Positions 11,201-22,072 of a stretch of DNA of 64,000 nucleotides are shown piece after piece. Positions within the stretch are counted from its first letter, which is position 1. Every line of letters begins with the position of its first letter. Below the pieces are notes generated by a model. The model was given only the letters and a program-made list of their open reading frames with translations. It had not been told where the DNA came from and ran no database searches. The stretch covers positions 163,820,688-163,884,687 of the forward strand of contig OW121848.1 of NCBI GenBank assembly GCA_933228895.1. Direction: 5' to 3'. Both the position numbers and the translations under genes were made by a program. The stretch comes from Platycnemis pennipes (taxonomy: Eukaryota > Arthropoda > Insecta > Odonata > Platycnemididae).

Positions 11201-14200
11201 GTAAGCAGTAGGAATGAGAAGACTGCCACAGAGAGCTGGAACTAGCCTCAGAGCAAACACTGGCACAGCGTCAGTGTAAGAACTGCCAATGCGGTCAAAA
11301 TTAAACAGGCCTGTAACAAAAACTTGAGTTAAAACAGCATGCTGCAATAGAGGAAAATGATTATGACCTGCATCACAAATATAAAAGTACCTACATATTG
11401 GTCAACACACTGAAATTTCAAAAATGTAATGTAGTAAAAGTAATAAAAAGAAACCCAAAATGTGAAAGTGTAATAAGTCTCGATTACTTGGAGAACCTGC
11501 ACGAATATGTGAAACTTGGTTAAATGTTGTCAACCCTCAGAGTGGAGGCCACTTCTTATCCACCTGAAGGCCCTGGGTTCGACTTAACACACTATTACAC
11601 TGTCCCAAAAGAATACACAGAACATCCAGTATTATTTTCTTTTCACAACTTAAATTATTATTTTTTGTCCTACAAACAACAGACATGAGCCACAAGAACA
11701 GAAATATGAGTAAGAACCTAATTCTTATCATGAAATATAGTTTTCATGTTACAAATCATAAAAACTTCCACAAATATACCAATGCTTAGTTATATTTTGC
11801 TGTTTTGAGAATTCTTCTCCTTGACAACCAAAGACATTCTTACAGTTGACACTCAAAGGAATTAATGGAAAAGATAGATCTATTCAAGAAAGTTAGAAGG
11901 TAGTGAAAGCAGCACTGCACCTGACTCAATGCCATTATTCGACATCTTATCAATGCATTGTCACTTTGGACCAGAAGCGACAATGCGTCGATAAAAAAAA
12001 TACCAGCAAAATGGACGGAGAAACTGTTGTCACTCAGACACCCTAACATGGACGAATGCCACAAAGCCATTACTAATGATAATCAATGCAGAAGATTCAG
12101 ATTTAATTTAAAATTCTACACAATTCGAAAAAATAATTTTCTTTTTACAAACTTTAAACCTGACTTGTTTCTGTTGAAGAATTTCATATTTTACCGAGAT
12201 AACAGAATGCAAAATTATGAATTACATAAATTCTAAGGTACTGCACGGTACTGTGGTCTCAATCGTCGAAGGTCGTGACACATACGCACAACAGAAAGGG
12301 AAGGGAAGGAGGGAGGGAGGACAGAAATGGAAGGGAGGAGGTGGTCACCCATCTGCTGCACTCCAACAACTCCCCATTTCTCAGACTTCCGACAGATGAA
12401 AGTACTGCCCCTCACTCCAGCCCCCTCTTTTCAGCTCCTTTTGCCACCGTGACCACAGCACCAGGACAGATTGTGGGAGGGGGTTTGGAGGGAATTTCAA
12501 GCACGGGAATGGGTTGAAACCAAATACAAAAAGAAAGGTGCCCACGCACCAACATATACATTCATCAAAGTTTCAATATCTTAACTTCAAATTAATGTTT
12601 GACCCCTATGAGTGCCAAGAGGTACATGGAAAATATAACTTAACCTTCTCGCAGTATTGTTATGAGTTTAAATTTTTAAATGTTTATAACTAGGTTATTT
12701 TACATTTTATTATAATTTAATTCCAAGATTTTCACTGAGCTCTGACACAATGAAGAAAACATTTACCATATTTTCTTTATTGCCGAATTTGACAAAGTTT
12801 GTAGAATAAAAAGACCCATATTTTTCCGTTTTCCAATCCGTCAATTAGTTCTTGAACTATAAGCGGCAAAAAACATGTTTTTAACACTTTCACAAAACTC
12901 TTCATGCCCTCTTACGTCATCCACTTCGTCCAGTCACAAAGAGCCCATGAAGCTACTTCACCTTATCGCAACGGGGGAGACACAGCTGACTCTGCCAACG
13001 GAGCGATTGCGACAGGATCTGTGTGAGCAGACCTCCCGAGAACCCCCTTCTTTTCCCTTCCCCTAAAAGCAGACAAGGACGGGAGGTAAATGACATCAAT
13101 GATATCAAAGCAGCTTCTTTGGTGGGTGTTACCTTTTGCCTGTTTTAATTTTTGATTTATGAGTGAATGGCTCTGGTTAGAAGATTAAATTTTTCACTAA
13201 AATTCATTTTACATTTCCATCTAAAGATTTTGTGAACAAAATTATGATTTTGGTTCCAAGTAAACGCCCCCATTACAGTCAACCACGCTTATTACCTTTT
13301 CCTGCTTTTTATTACAAATGCAACCTCACTTTCCTTTTCAATCAAATTCTTGAATCTTCCAGGTTACCGTTTGCAGTCCTTCGCTTGGTTCCTAACTCTC
13401 TGCTTCACTAAAATGTACTCTAAATGAAATCATCTTCTGCTCTGGCATTTTCCACATGCATCTTCTTCGGTTGTGATTTTAAAAAAATGTGTTGATGACC
13501 AGTAACTTATGTTGTGTGCAGAGCTCCAGTAGCCTTTCTCCTCATTTGCTTCGGTTTCTCAATCCATATTTTCCAGTTATTCTTCCATCTTGAACTTCGC
13601 CGACAACAGCATTACAGTCTCCTAAAATAATCAGGTTTTCTTCTCATCTTACCTGTTTTATAACTTCCGTGATATCTTCATAGACGTCTTCCACTTCTTC
13701 ATCTTCGTAGTCCATTGTACGATTCCTAATATGTCGAAGTCCATTCTTCACATTTCCACTTTCAGGTTCTCTAGTCTTCCAAATGTCCAAAGCGATCTCA
13801 CGTTCCATGTTCCTACCCTAAAATGTTTATCACAATTGGCTGATGTACTCTCTCGGATAGTCCCCGCCCAGAGATCTGAATGGGGAACTATTTTACCTCC
13901 AGAATAATTTACTCGAGAGGCCATGATAAAAAGATAAAGAGTCCAGTAGCTGCAACTCCTTGGGAAAATAATGTGGTGGTTTCCCTTACCTTCCACATCA
14001 CAGTACTACAGCCATCAAAGTAAATGTTACCACACCTGAGGTGAAATGAGTGTGGCTGTACTGACCATTGTGGCCTCCACCTTCACTAATAAGCAGAATA
14101 GCTGCAGTCCTCTCCTGTGGGTGATGGGAAGTATAATTGTTGGCTGCCTCCCATCGCCAAGTCACTGCATCTTCACAGGTGTCTGTATTATTTGAAGGCC

Positions 14201-17200
14201 TACCTTACCCACAGATAGGCCAATACCCCCTAAGAATGGCATTGCTTTCTGTTCATGACTTTTTATTCAACGAGTAAACTAGTTTATCTCGCAGTTAACC
14301 TTTAACATCTAAAGGTCGACACACCATCCACAACCTGGTGGGTTTAAGCTTAGCAGTGAATTTTCCACATAAATATGATATACCTGATAATAAGAAATTT
14401 CTTGTTGAAAAATTATAGTAGCTATAGGTTACACTGACATTTTTGAATGGTTTTCCAAGCATCACTCTGGGAAACGGTGGTACCAGGAAGGGTTAACGTA
14501 GAGAACAAAAATAGCACTCACCATCAAAACCAGCTAAATAAGCCACCAGAGCAATTAACTGCTTTCCAAGAGGTGGATGAGAGTCAAAAAAGAAGGTCCT
14601 TTTCATGTAAAGGCTTATATATTTTCCATAATGGAGTTCATCAAAACTGAAAAAAAAGATAAAGAATATTTATGAATGTAAAAAAATGAAATTTCCATAC
14701 TTAGGTATATTGATTGAATTTACAGTTATAAATCCACCAAAAAATTATTTGTTGTTAATATGGGAGGTAACTGATGACTAAAGTCATTTGATCCATTAAG
14801 GTAGTTAATAGGGAACAGGTAGGTAATAGAGAAGAGTAAAGAATTTTTAGGGAGAGGAAGATGGGTGTGGAGGAAACCAGAATCAGCATAAACCTCAAGT
14901 AAATGAAAGTCACCAAGAAGTGCAATGTCCCATTCAAAAGAAAGAGAACAACATTTTAAGTGATAACACAGAAAGAAAAAAAGAAACTGATGTACGCTAC
15001 ATGACGATGCTGTAATACAGTGAAACCCAGGTCGTAGTAAAGTTTATTTTTGTGGATTTGGCTCGTGATTTTTCTTTCTGTGTTGTCATGTTTTGCTTTC
15101 ACTCCATATCGTCTGAATCTTCAGAATTTGAATATTTGAAGTGTTCTCCACACTGAATTCACATAGAGATCAAAGAAACTACGGTAAATCTTTCACAGCT
15201 GAACAAGCCTAGGTTCTTTGGATGGGAGGAACTCGAACCCACCACAGAACCCACCCACCACATTTCCTTGCCAATAAATTATTCCTTAATAACTGAATAC
15301 AGATACAGTCAAATCTTAGCTATTTCTACTTGCAGACATTGAATTGACATCTCTTCATTGAATTACATCACTCTTCTTTCTGTCTTTGGGAAAGTACAGT
15401 TCTTTCGCAAAGGCATCAAAGCTGACACCAGGAGATTATTACACTAGTCATCATCATCGATCACCAATCCTATGATTGGTTTGACGCAACCCTCCACTTG
15501 ATTCTTCTATTGGCCAACCTCTTCATATTGACGTAGCTAATAATTAAGTTTTCTTCTCCTTTTAGGTGCTTTATTACTTCCGTGATATCCTCAAAGATGT
15601 CTTCCACTTCTTCATCTTCGTAGTCCGACGTAGGCATGTAAACTTGTACCACAATGGTATCTGTAGGCTTGGTCTCAATCTTCACCAGTATAATCCTCTC
15701 ACTGTACTGCAGGAAGCCCTTCACATGCAGTCCTGCACTTCCTGAGCTGAACGCTTACTCCAGCGTTACCATTTTTTGATCCAGTGTGAATAACTCTATA
15801 ACTTCCACTCCAGAAGTCTCCTTCTTCGGGCCATCTCATTTCACTGATTCCTAATAGTTCAAGGTCCATTCTTCACATTTCCACCTTAAGGTTCTCCAAT
15901 CTCCCGCAGGTCACAAGTGATCGCACGTTCCACGTTCCTACCCTAAAATGACTATCACACTTCACTGATGTGCTCCCTCAGGTAGTTCCCGCCCGGAGAT
16001 CCGATTGGGGGACTATTTTACCTCCGGAATATTTTACTCGAGAGGGTCCCATCACATCTTGAATAAGAGAGAAAAGAGTGGAGTAGCTGTGACTATTTGG
16101 GATAATAATGTGGTGGTTTCCCCTTGCCTTCCATATCGCAGTACTACAGCCATTAAAGTAAATGTTACCACGCCTGCAGTGAAATGAGTGTCGCTCCACT
16201 GTGGTCTCCACCTTCACTGATGTGAAGAAGAGTTTGCATTGCCTTGTCTCCCATTGCCAAGTCATGGCATCTTCACAGGTTTCTGTATCATTTAAAGGCT
16301 ATTCTTACCCAATGTTAGACCAATACCACCTCGAAGTGCTGCCGTTTTTTGTCCATAGCTGCTTATTCGACGAGTTAACTCGCTTATCTTGCAGCTAACC
16401 TCTATATCTAGAGGTCGACCCACCATCCACAACCCGGTGGCTTTAAGCTCAACACCGAGATTACACTAATAATATTCCTAATTGGGTGTTGTTAAACCTA
16501 AGAATAATAGGAGTGTTTCACATACCTATTCAAGAATCTTTTTAAATAAAATTGACAAAATGGATATAGAATGAAGATTGTTCTATCGCTTTCCCAGGGT
16601 ATTAATTGAGTGAATTCTTCTTGGGTCTTCATCAGGGTGAGACTCTCCACCTCCGCTGACATTGTGATACCGACTCGCTCATCATCTTCAGAACAATGCT
16701 TTCAGTGGAAAATTGGCTCTACATACATCCTCCTCTCCGACTCGGGTGCCTTCTGATTGGTCCACAGACCTAACACCAGCTACGCTTCCTCTCATTGGCT
16801 GAATGCTTCTCCTGGTTTCTTGGATGCATCTTTTCTGCACGACTCCAAGTGTTGCTAAGGTGATACTCAGTGTCCCTGGATCGCAATCACTTCCTATGCA
16901 AGGCGTTCCCAGTAGTCGTGCACTCTGCACAGCACTTTCGTATCTTCCCATTTGATGGCGTGATGATGGGTATTGCTGTGTTCAGCGATGGCTGATTTCT
17001 CCGGCTGTCCTAATAATGCCTCCGATGCTCTAAAAGTTGGGTGTCAATAGAGCAGCCTGTCTCTCCCATGCAAACATCTCTGCATCCACATGGAATTTCA
17101 CAGACTCCTGGTATTCTGAGCCTGATAGGATCCTTCGTTCTCTCTAGGAGTCCTATTACTTTTGCTGGCTGATTAAGGATAGTCTCAATGTTGTGTCTTC

Positions 17201-20200
17201 GTGGAATCCTGGAGATTTTCCTGATATCGAGGACACATATGGAAGGCAGGCTTTGGCAATGAGCTTTTCTTTTGTCTTTTCATTTTGGGTGTTTCTTGGT
17301 AGCTCAGAAGTCCTTTAGCTTGAGCTACCCAGAAAAATTGTAAGAATTGGGGCCGAGCATGTTCATTTGAACGTATGCTTATGAGCATGCACAATTTTTA
17401 CTGCACTTGAGCATGCTCACTTTTAAGAAATTGAGTTTTAGCATGAGCGAGCTCCAAATTTTCTTGACTTTGAGTTTAAAATGGTGCTTATTTTTCCACT
17501 CACTTTGAGAATTCCCAGAATTTTTCAGAATTCTAGTATTACAAATGTTGTGCGTTTAATGCAGGTAAAGATGCTGATTTCCAGTTTAGGGTTTTCCAAC
17601 TCCCTCTGCTCCGACCCCTTAGCATTTGGGCACCTTTGTATTTCCATGGATGAAGTAACATTCATAACATTTAACACTTCGCAACCTTCAAGTGGTGCTG
17701 CAGAGAGGTTGTTCAGTGTGGCAAAAGATATATTAACTACAAAAAGGACAAATATGACATACGAATTTTGAAAAGCAATTAACTTTGAAAGCTAATAAAA
17801 TTATTTGAAATATGAAATTGTTTATAATATAATTTCTTTAATATTAGAGGCACTGGCATATAACTTTAACAGAACATTTTGTGTTTGAGTTTTATTGAAC
17901 AAAAAGAAAATTTCAATTAAAAACCTTAATGTTATTTCTTTTATAAGCAGTCTACATTACAAAATAATTAAAGATCTACTTTTTCCATAGCCTCCTCATA
18001 CATATACTCTTACAAAAACGAAATAATAGAATTTATAGAATTCATTCAACTTTGTTGGGAATTGAGCCAGTTTTGAGCTTTGAGCTGAGCTCAACTGACT
18101 TTTTGAAATGCGAGTTTACGTTGAGCTGAGCTCATATTTTGATGAATGAGTTTCAGTAGATTTGAGCTCATTTTAAAACTGAGTTTCCCGAACTCTGCAC
18201 CACCCCTGTTACGCTTCTGAAAAATAATCTCGTCAATTTCTTGTACTAACCCTTTGCGTACGAGTAGGTAGATTTAGTAATCAGGGAATAGTTGACAAAG
18301 TACAAGGTAAACAATATGGTAATGGTGTGGTATGGGGAGGACATGGATGGAAGAAAAAAGGAAAGATTTGTAAATGGGTAAGAGGTTGGGTGATAATGAG
18401 GGTTAGGACGGTTTTGCATCTAGTACAATAGCAGAGGGAGGGGAGGGCATTGAAATGGATATTACATTTTGACAGGGGAGGGGAGGCATTTAAAGTGAGA
18501 GAAGGAAATTTAGGGAAAATATTTGTGGTGAATTATCCACATCTTGAATAAAAACCAGGTAGCTGTGATCGAATGAGGACCCAGCTGTAGAGAAGCAAGA
18601 ATAAAGAAAGGAGTGAGACAAGGTTGTGCACTGTCTCCCATACTATTCAACGCTTACACCGAAAAAGCCATCCAAGAAGTCAATGAAAAGCCTACAGTGG
18701 TGATCTAGTAGTCATGGTAGAAACAGAAAGAGATTTGATAAAGGCAAACAAATATAAAAAGGAAACTAAGGTATGACGTAGGAGAAAATAAGGCACAAGA
18801 CCAATGTTAAAGAAGGAAAACTAAAACTTGAGGAGGCGAAATACTATTGTTATCTGGAAAGCCGAGTAACCAGCGATGGACGCAGCAAAAAGAAATAGTC
18901 AGCAGCACAGCCCAACAAAGAGGGCATTCTATCAGAAGAAGATTCTGCTTATGCCTGCAAATACAAGAGTGGAAGTAAGTGAATATTTCATCAGAACATA
19001 CATCCCAAGATTACTTCTTTATGGCAGTGAGGCATGGATGATGACAGCAGTGGAGAAGAAAAGGGTGGAAGCATTCGAAATATGGTGCTATCGAAGAATG
19101 ATGAAAATAAAATGGATCGACTGAGTGACAAACGAAGTCTTAATAAGAAAGATAGATAGATGTCTTTATTGGGGCGAGATGAAAACTAGAAGTCCCCTCT
19201 TCCACCGAAGAAGTTTGAGAGAAAAGAGAAGTCTGCTGAAAACCTTAAAGAGAAGAAAGAAGAAAAGAACAAATTAATCGGCAATAACTTAAGAGACGAT
19301 GGCCTGAAGAAGACAATTGTTGTGGGACAAGTGAACAGGAAGAATGGAAAAGGTAGGCCTCAGATAAGATATATGGAATAAATGCAAAAGAGATAAATCG
19401 TATCAAAATGAAGAGGTGGCCAATCAGAGAATCAAGTGGAGAGCTGCATCAAACCAATTTTAGGATTTTGGACCAATGATGGTGATTATATATAACGTTA
19501 TATTAAACTTAGAAATGTCTCTATTTAATCTGTAAATGCAAGACTCTCTTACATGTAACAGACTGGATGTCACAAACATCCATGCCCCGGACAGTGAAAA
19601 TTTTCCCTGCGTGGGATTCGAACCCTCGGATTGACAGGCGAGGGATTTACCCTGCTGCCACTGGGGCTGGCGAATATTATAACTAACTAGAGGGCTAAAA
19701 AAATAGTATTCAATTAAAAGGTGAATGAAATTAAAATACAAAATGGATGTTCAGGTGAAATATTGTTAGAGTAGTCTTTGGTGCATGAAGCAGGTTCTTT
19801 TCATTTCATTAAGGTTTGTCTTCCTTCCAAAAATTGACATTTGTACTGCAGCAAGAATTTGAAGTACCTATTAAGTAGGTAGTCGTTGTGTTCTCATGGT
19901 GAATAAAAAATTATAAAAAAATGCAAAAGCAAAAAAGGGGGAATGGTTTGGAAGATAGATATTTATTGGAGTTATTTCCTTTAGTACCTACTCTTTGCAT
20001 TGAATGGTATAAAATATACTAAGTGACTTCAGGGAGAGGCTTGCAGGCATTATAATTCCTTCAATTTGGGCATCACTATTGTGAAGCAGGTGCTGCACAT
20101 GGTGGATAAACAGACTGCTGTATATAATGTTTCACAATGAAAATGGTCAATTTGAATTGAGACAAGCTGACTCATTACATAATAATTCAATCATAAGAGG

Positions 20201-20887
20201 AATGAAAGAAATCAAATAGTAATTAAAAGCATACTTAAATCACGAATTGAAATATTTTTAAAGATAATTTAGGAGAAACACAATGTGTCAACAAGTTAAT
20301 CAAAGGTGTTAATTGCAAACAAACTCCACCTCAGTCTGTTTAGATTTGTGATTGGTAATTGGTTACTTCTCAGTGAAGTAAAGTCACACCTTTTTTTTAA
20401 TATCATAGCAATAGAGGAGAAGAATCATTAGGGATAAGGATGCATGAAAATATACAAGCGTTCAATTGTAAATCTACTCACACAATACTGCTAGGCTCTT
20501 CAAGACGGTAAAAGCGGGTAATAAAGGCACTTATAAATAGTAACAATGACAAAAAGTCGATCTCTATATTTAAAATAAACCGCTTTCCTTTCTGGGGAAA
20601 ATCATCTGCTGGTTCATGATGAAGCTGACCATAAATTTGAAAAAGAAATTTCAGATTCAATAAGGATGCATCACATAATACTCATTTCAATATTTAAAGC
20701 AGTAATTTCTAAACCTTCTAAGTACCTTATCCTCAGAATGGGGGTCACTGGGGTTCACATTACCATCCTTACTATATATAACATCACTCTTTATAGAGTC
20801 GACGTCGTCCACACTATGAGCAGCCTTATTCTTCTTGGCGACTTTTGTTTCTTTGAAATTCTTCCGGTTGCGTACCTCCGTATCCAT
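5051..20887 (-). CDS. POMT1: Protein O-mannosyltransferase 1 (partial, 5' five exons)
   Basis: POMT1 (rotated abdomen in flies) is an ER multi-pass enzyme that, with POMT2, transfers mannose from dolichyl-phosphate-mannose to Ser/Thr of proteins such as dystroglycan. Five coding exons read on the minus strand: 20887-20726, 20591-20482, 14646-14522, 11310-11134 and 5225-5051. All junctions are in phase and use GT-AG. The assembled N-terminal part is about 250 residues. A hydrophilic head is followed by the first membrane segment, then the luminal FDELHYGKY block containing the family's acidic DE pair (about residues 93-94), then [12 protein letters not shown] and [14 protein letters not shown]. 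The [13 protein letters not shown] and NALLTQSR blocks resemble POMT1 more than POMT2. The last donor (ATG|GTAGGT) points to further exons off the left edge, which would carry the MIR domains and C-terminal membrane helices. Introns are 3-6 kb and hold transposons. The start is the only ATG before the conserved region; a non-coding upstream exon cannot be excluded. Confidence 0.9.
5707..6323 (-). pseudogene. hAT-type transposase fragment (DUF4371 region)
   Basis: Two adjacent minus-strand frames (6323-6138 and 6141-5707) encode [20 protein letters not shown] and then [23 protein letters not shown] split across the conserved core, with the DSTQDIS...RYV signature of the DUF4371 part of ZMYM/hAT-like transposases. 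The frames shift near 6140. The zinc finger and dimerisation domain are absent. It lies in POMT1 intron 4 in sense orientation. Confidence 0.75.
6640..9760 (+). mobile_element. CR1/jockey-like non-LTR retrotransposon, 5'-truncated and decayed
   Basis: This plus-strand copy is antisense to POMT1. About 6660-6825 encodes the tail of ORF1 ([24 protein letters not shown]). Segments 6880-7780 carry endonuclease pieces ([49 protein letters not shown]). 8116-9080 holds reverse transcriptase: [62 protein letters not shown] and the catalytic [12 protein letters not shown]. 9074-9451 is the thumb and C-terminal part. The copy has several frameshifts, and FFDPSRAFD replaces the usual D-x-x-KAFD. It ends near 9750 in an ATT-rich tail. 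Confidence 0.85.
9761..11133. other. POMT1 intron 4 sequence, nothing recognised
   Basis: AT-rich with short unassigned open frames. I see no exon or clear element. Confidence 0.4.
11134..11310 (-). CDS. POMT1: POMT1 coding exon 4
   Basis: The exon encodes [17 protein letters not shown] followed by two hydrophobic stretches ([18 protein letters not shown] and a Leu/Phe-rich segment), equivalent to POMT1 membrane helices 2-3. The acceptor TTACAG completes a Gly codon with exon 3. The donor G|GTGAGT leaves phase 1. Confidence 0.92.
11311..13340. other. POMT1 intron 3, mostly unassigned
   Basis: A tRNA-SINE-like B box (GGGTTCGACTT) is at about 11575-11585. At 12290-12520 there is a purine-rich then GC-richer patch (AAGGGAAGG and GGGAGGGAGG runs). 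I recognise no coding exon. Confidence 0.35.
13340..14357 (-). mobile_element. RTE-type LINE fragment, endonuclease end (copy B)
   Basis: The minus strand reads [20 protein letters not shown] around 13840-13750, the N-terminal endonuclease motif of the RTE-like elements often annotated as craniofacial development protein 2-like. The order and wording match copy A (24540-27240) and the 5' region of copy C (15445-16458). Both B and C end at the same 5' boundary (CCACAACC(T/C)GGTGG). Reverse transcriptase is missing. Confidence 0.75.
14522..14646 (-). CDS. POMT1: POMT1 coding exon 3 (catalytic DE loop)
   Basis: The exon follows a strong TTTTTTTTCAG acceptor and encodes [20 protein letters not shown] and then the [20 protein letters not shown] block. 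The Asp-Glu of FDE matches the conserved acidic pair of PMT luminal loop 1. The donor G|GTGAGT leaves phase 1. Confidence 0.92.
14650..15444. other. POMT1 intron 2 sequence, no gene
   Basis: There is no exon. A GGTTCGAGTTCC box on the minus strand near 15228-15239 may be the B box of a degraded tRNA-derived SINE. Confidence 0.3.
15445..16458 (-). mobile_element. RTE-type LINE, internally deleted copy (copy C)
   Basis: The 3' tail (ATC-rich, then CCTATGATTGGTTTGACGCA at 15470-15489) is joined near 15535 directly to endonuclease sequence. On the minus strand this reads [39 protein letters not shown]. It continues to the 5' end shared with copy B. All reverse transcriptase sequence is gone, leaving a roughly 1-kb derivative that keeps both ends. 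Confidence 0.78.
16560..17230 (-). mobile_element. Penelope-like element fragment
   Basis: Minus-strand frames around 17130-16930 read [33 protein letters not shown] and PSNGKIR, a decayed GIY-YIG domain (expected VYIGETGR). Further along the strand lies CCTGATGAAGACCC (16635 down) and, 35 nt on, GGGAAAGCGATAGAA, an arrangement like the hammerhead-type core of Penelope elements. Frames are broken. Confidence 0.72.
17350..18208 (+). mobile_element. hAT element remnant with dimerisation domain
   Basis: Plus-strand 17640-17768 encodes [20 protein letters not shown] followed by KRTNM, the hAT C-terminal dimerisation motif (S-S-x-x-x-E-R-x-F-S). The right end reads CTGCACCACCCCTG at 18195-18208, a hAT-like terminus. 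The left end near 17350 (GGGGCCGAGCATGTTC) is uncertain. Repeated TGAGCT/GAGCATG words occupy both subterminal regions. The catalytic region is lost. Confidence 0.68.
18560..19480 (+). mobile_element. RTE-type LINE fragment, RT and 3' end (copy D)
   Basis: The strand reads [16 protein letters not shown] near 18614-18660 (RT palm), then [40 protein letters not shown] and [16 protein letters not shown]. The 3' end is AAACCAATTTTAGGATTTTG followed by GATGGTGAT. The YADD region is deleted between about 18700 and 18800. It lies in POMT1 intron 2, antisense to that gene. Confidence 0.8.
19540..19685 (-). repeat. tRNA-derived SINE
   Basis: On the minus strand GCCCCAGTGGCAGCAGGG (A-box region near 19672) is followed by GGGTTCGAATCCCAC (B box, 19626-19612) with tRNA-like spacing. 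A non-tRNA body then runs to about 19545. The arms do not fold into a complete tRNA. Confidence 0.65.
20482..20591 (-). CDS. POMT1: POMT1 coding exon 2 (first membrane segment)
   Basis: The exon encodes the first transmembrane helix and the [14 protein letters not shown] edge that precedes the catalytic loop. The donor GT|GTGAGT leaves phase 2. The acceptor is ambiguous: CCCCAG places the start at 20591, while a GTCAG further upstream would start at 20624 in the same phase and add 11 residues. Confidence 0.87.
20726..20887 (-). CDS. POMT1: POMT1 coding exon 1
   Basis: The exon starts at ATG 20887 and encodes 54 residues of a charged, lysine-rich cytosolic head ([10 protein letters not shown]...SEDK). 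It ends in phase 0 at AAG|GTACTT. This head is poorly conserved in the family, so the assignment rests on its position just upstream of exon 2 and the matching phase. Confidence 0.75.
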
Positions 20888-21856
20888 GTCAAAAAATGTT
20901 CTTGGTTTTCTTCCACTCGACTGAATTACAGTTATTCATTACAAATATACGTGTCTTCCCGCTCGTGTTGCCAAATCTAAAGTGCATACGGCAAGGGAAT
21001 AATATAAGGGAACTATTTTCGAGAAATTATTCGAGCAGTCTCATTAACCGCTATCAAAACACAATACAGTAACAGAATTTAAAAGTAAACATTAATTCAT
21101 AAAGTAAAAAAATTCACGTACCCCACCACAAACAGTTTGTCTTGCCACCATTGTAATGTTGTACCTTGGCCCGCGCCGACTTCTACCCCTTTTTTCTGAC
21201 TATTAGAAAGATACCTCTCTCATCCCTATAGAATACGAATACGCAATGGTCTACTGTAATTTTACTTTGTTTCACCAAACTGTTACCTCCAATTCGTTTA
21301 TAATAGATATTTGTATATTATAGGCCCTAGAACGTTATTCAAGAATCAAACCTAATAATAACGGTAACTTATGGGTCATTATACATTCCCTGGAAAAATA
21401 TTTTAACACGTCAAAGTCAATGAAGCAACCCATAAAAGTAGTTTATTATTTTAAATTGGGCGACGGACATAATGTCGTACCACAGATTGATCGAACCCAA
21501 ACAATTCCAACCAACCTTCCCCAGCTGTTGGAGTTCTATGGTTAGTTGGTTGGTTACTCTAAGGTTGGTTGTGCCGGGTTGTATCAACACCGACCAACCC
21601 ATTTCCAGGAAAGTCGAACAAATGCTGGTGGTCCACCGTGTCTCAAGCCGTCTGCTACTCACGTGTTTATGTTTACAATGGTGTTTACGTGGATAAGTCC
21701 TCAACCATGTAAATAAATGTAGTGCTGAGCAGAATATAGCGTGATTAGTCGCATGTCAGATTTCTGTGTTTCCTACTGAGGAAATAATCCTGTTTTGCAT
21801 ATAATTGAAGAAAGAATCCTCTTTTGGTGAGACCGAAACACCGATAGCACGAAGCG
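20888..21856. promoter_or_regulatory. Divergent POMT1/WRNIP1 promoter region
   Basis: The 969 bp between the two start codons face outward on both sides and must contain both 5' untranslated regions and at least part of both promoters. A GC-richer patch with a tandem GGTTGGT theme lies at about 21480-21620. I see no convincing TATA box at a position that would decide a start site, and no coding exon. Confidence 0.55.
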
Positions 21857-22072
21857 ATGGCGGAAAGAATTGAATGCCCTGTTTGTGCCCAAAAGTTCGC
21901 GTCTGAACAAATCGACCTTCATGTAAACAAGTGTATATTCTTAAATTCATCTGATGACAGATCCCAGCCTAGTAAAAGATCTGCGGAATCAATTAAAAGT
22001 CCGCAGTCGACCAAGATGTTGAAATCTGAAATCACAGGTGATAAGAACATTCAGGGGGGAACGGCAGAAAAA
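21857..22072 (+). CDS. WRNIP1: WRNIP1 exon 1 (UBZ4 zinc finger)
   Basis: The exon encodes residues 1-72. The ubiquitin-binding finger CPVC...HVNKC sits at residues 7-26, followed by a Ser/Lys-rich linker. The start ATG 21857 is five codons before the first zinc ligand. The donor AAA|GTAAGC is phase 0. Confidence 0.93.

Noticed and set aside
17490..17768. Domesticated hAT dimerisation protein
   Set aside because: Only a short C-terminal piece remains inside recognisable element ends; nothing suggests a cellular gene.
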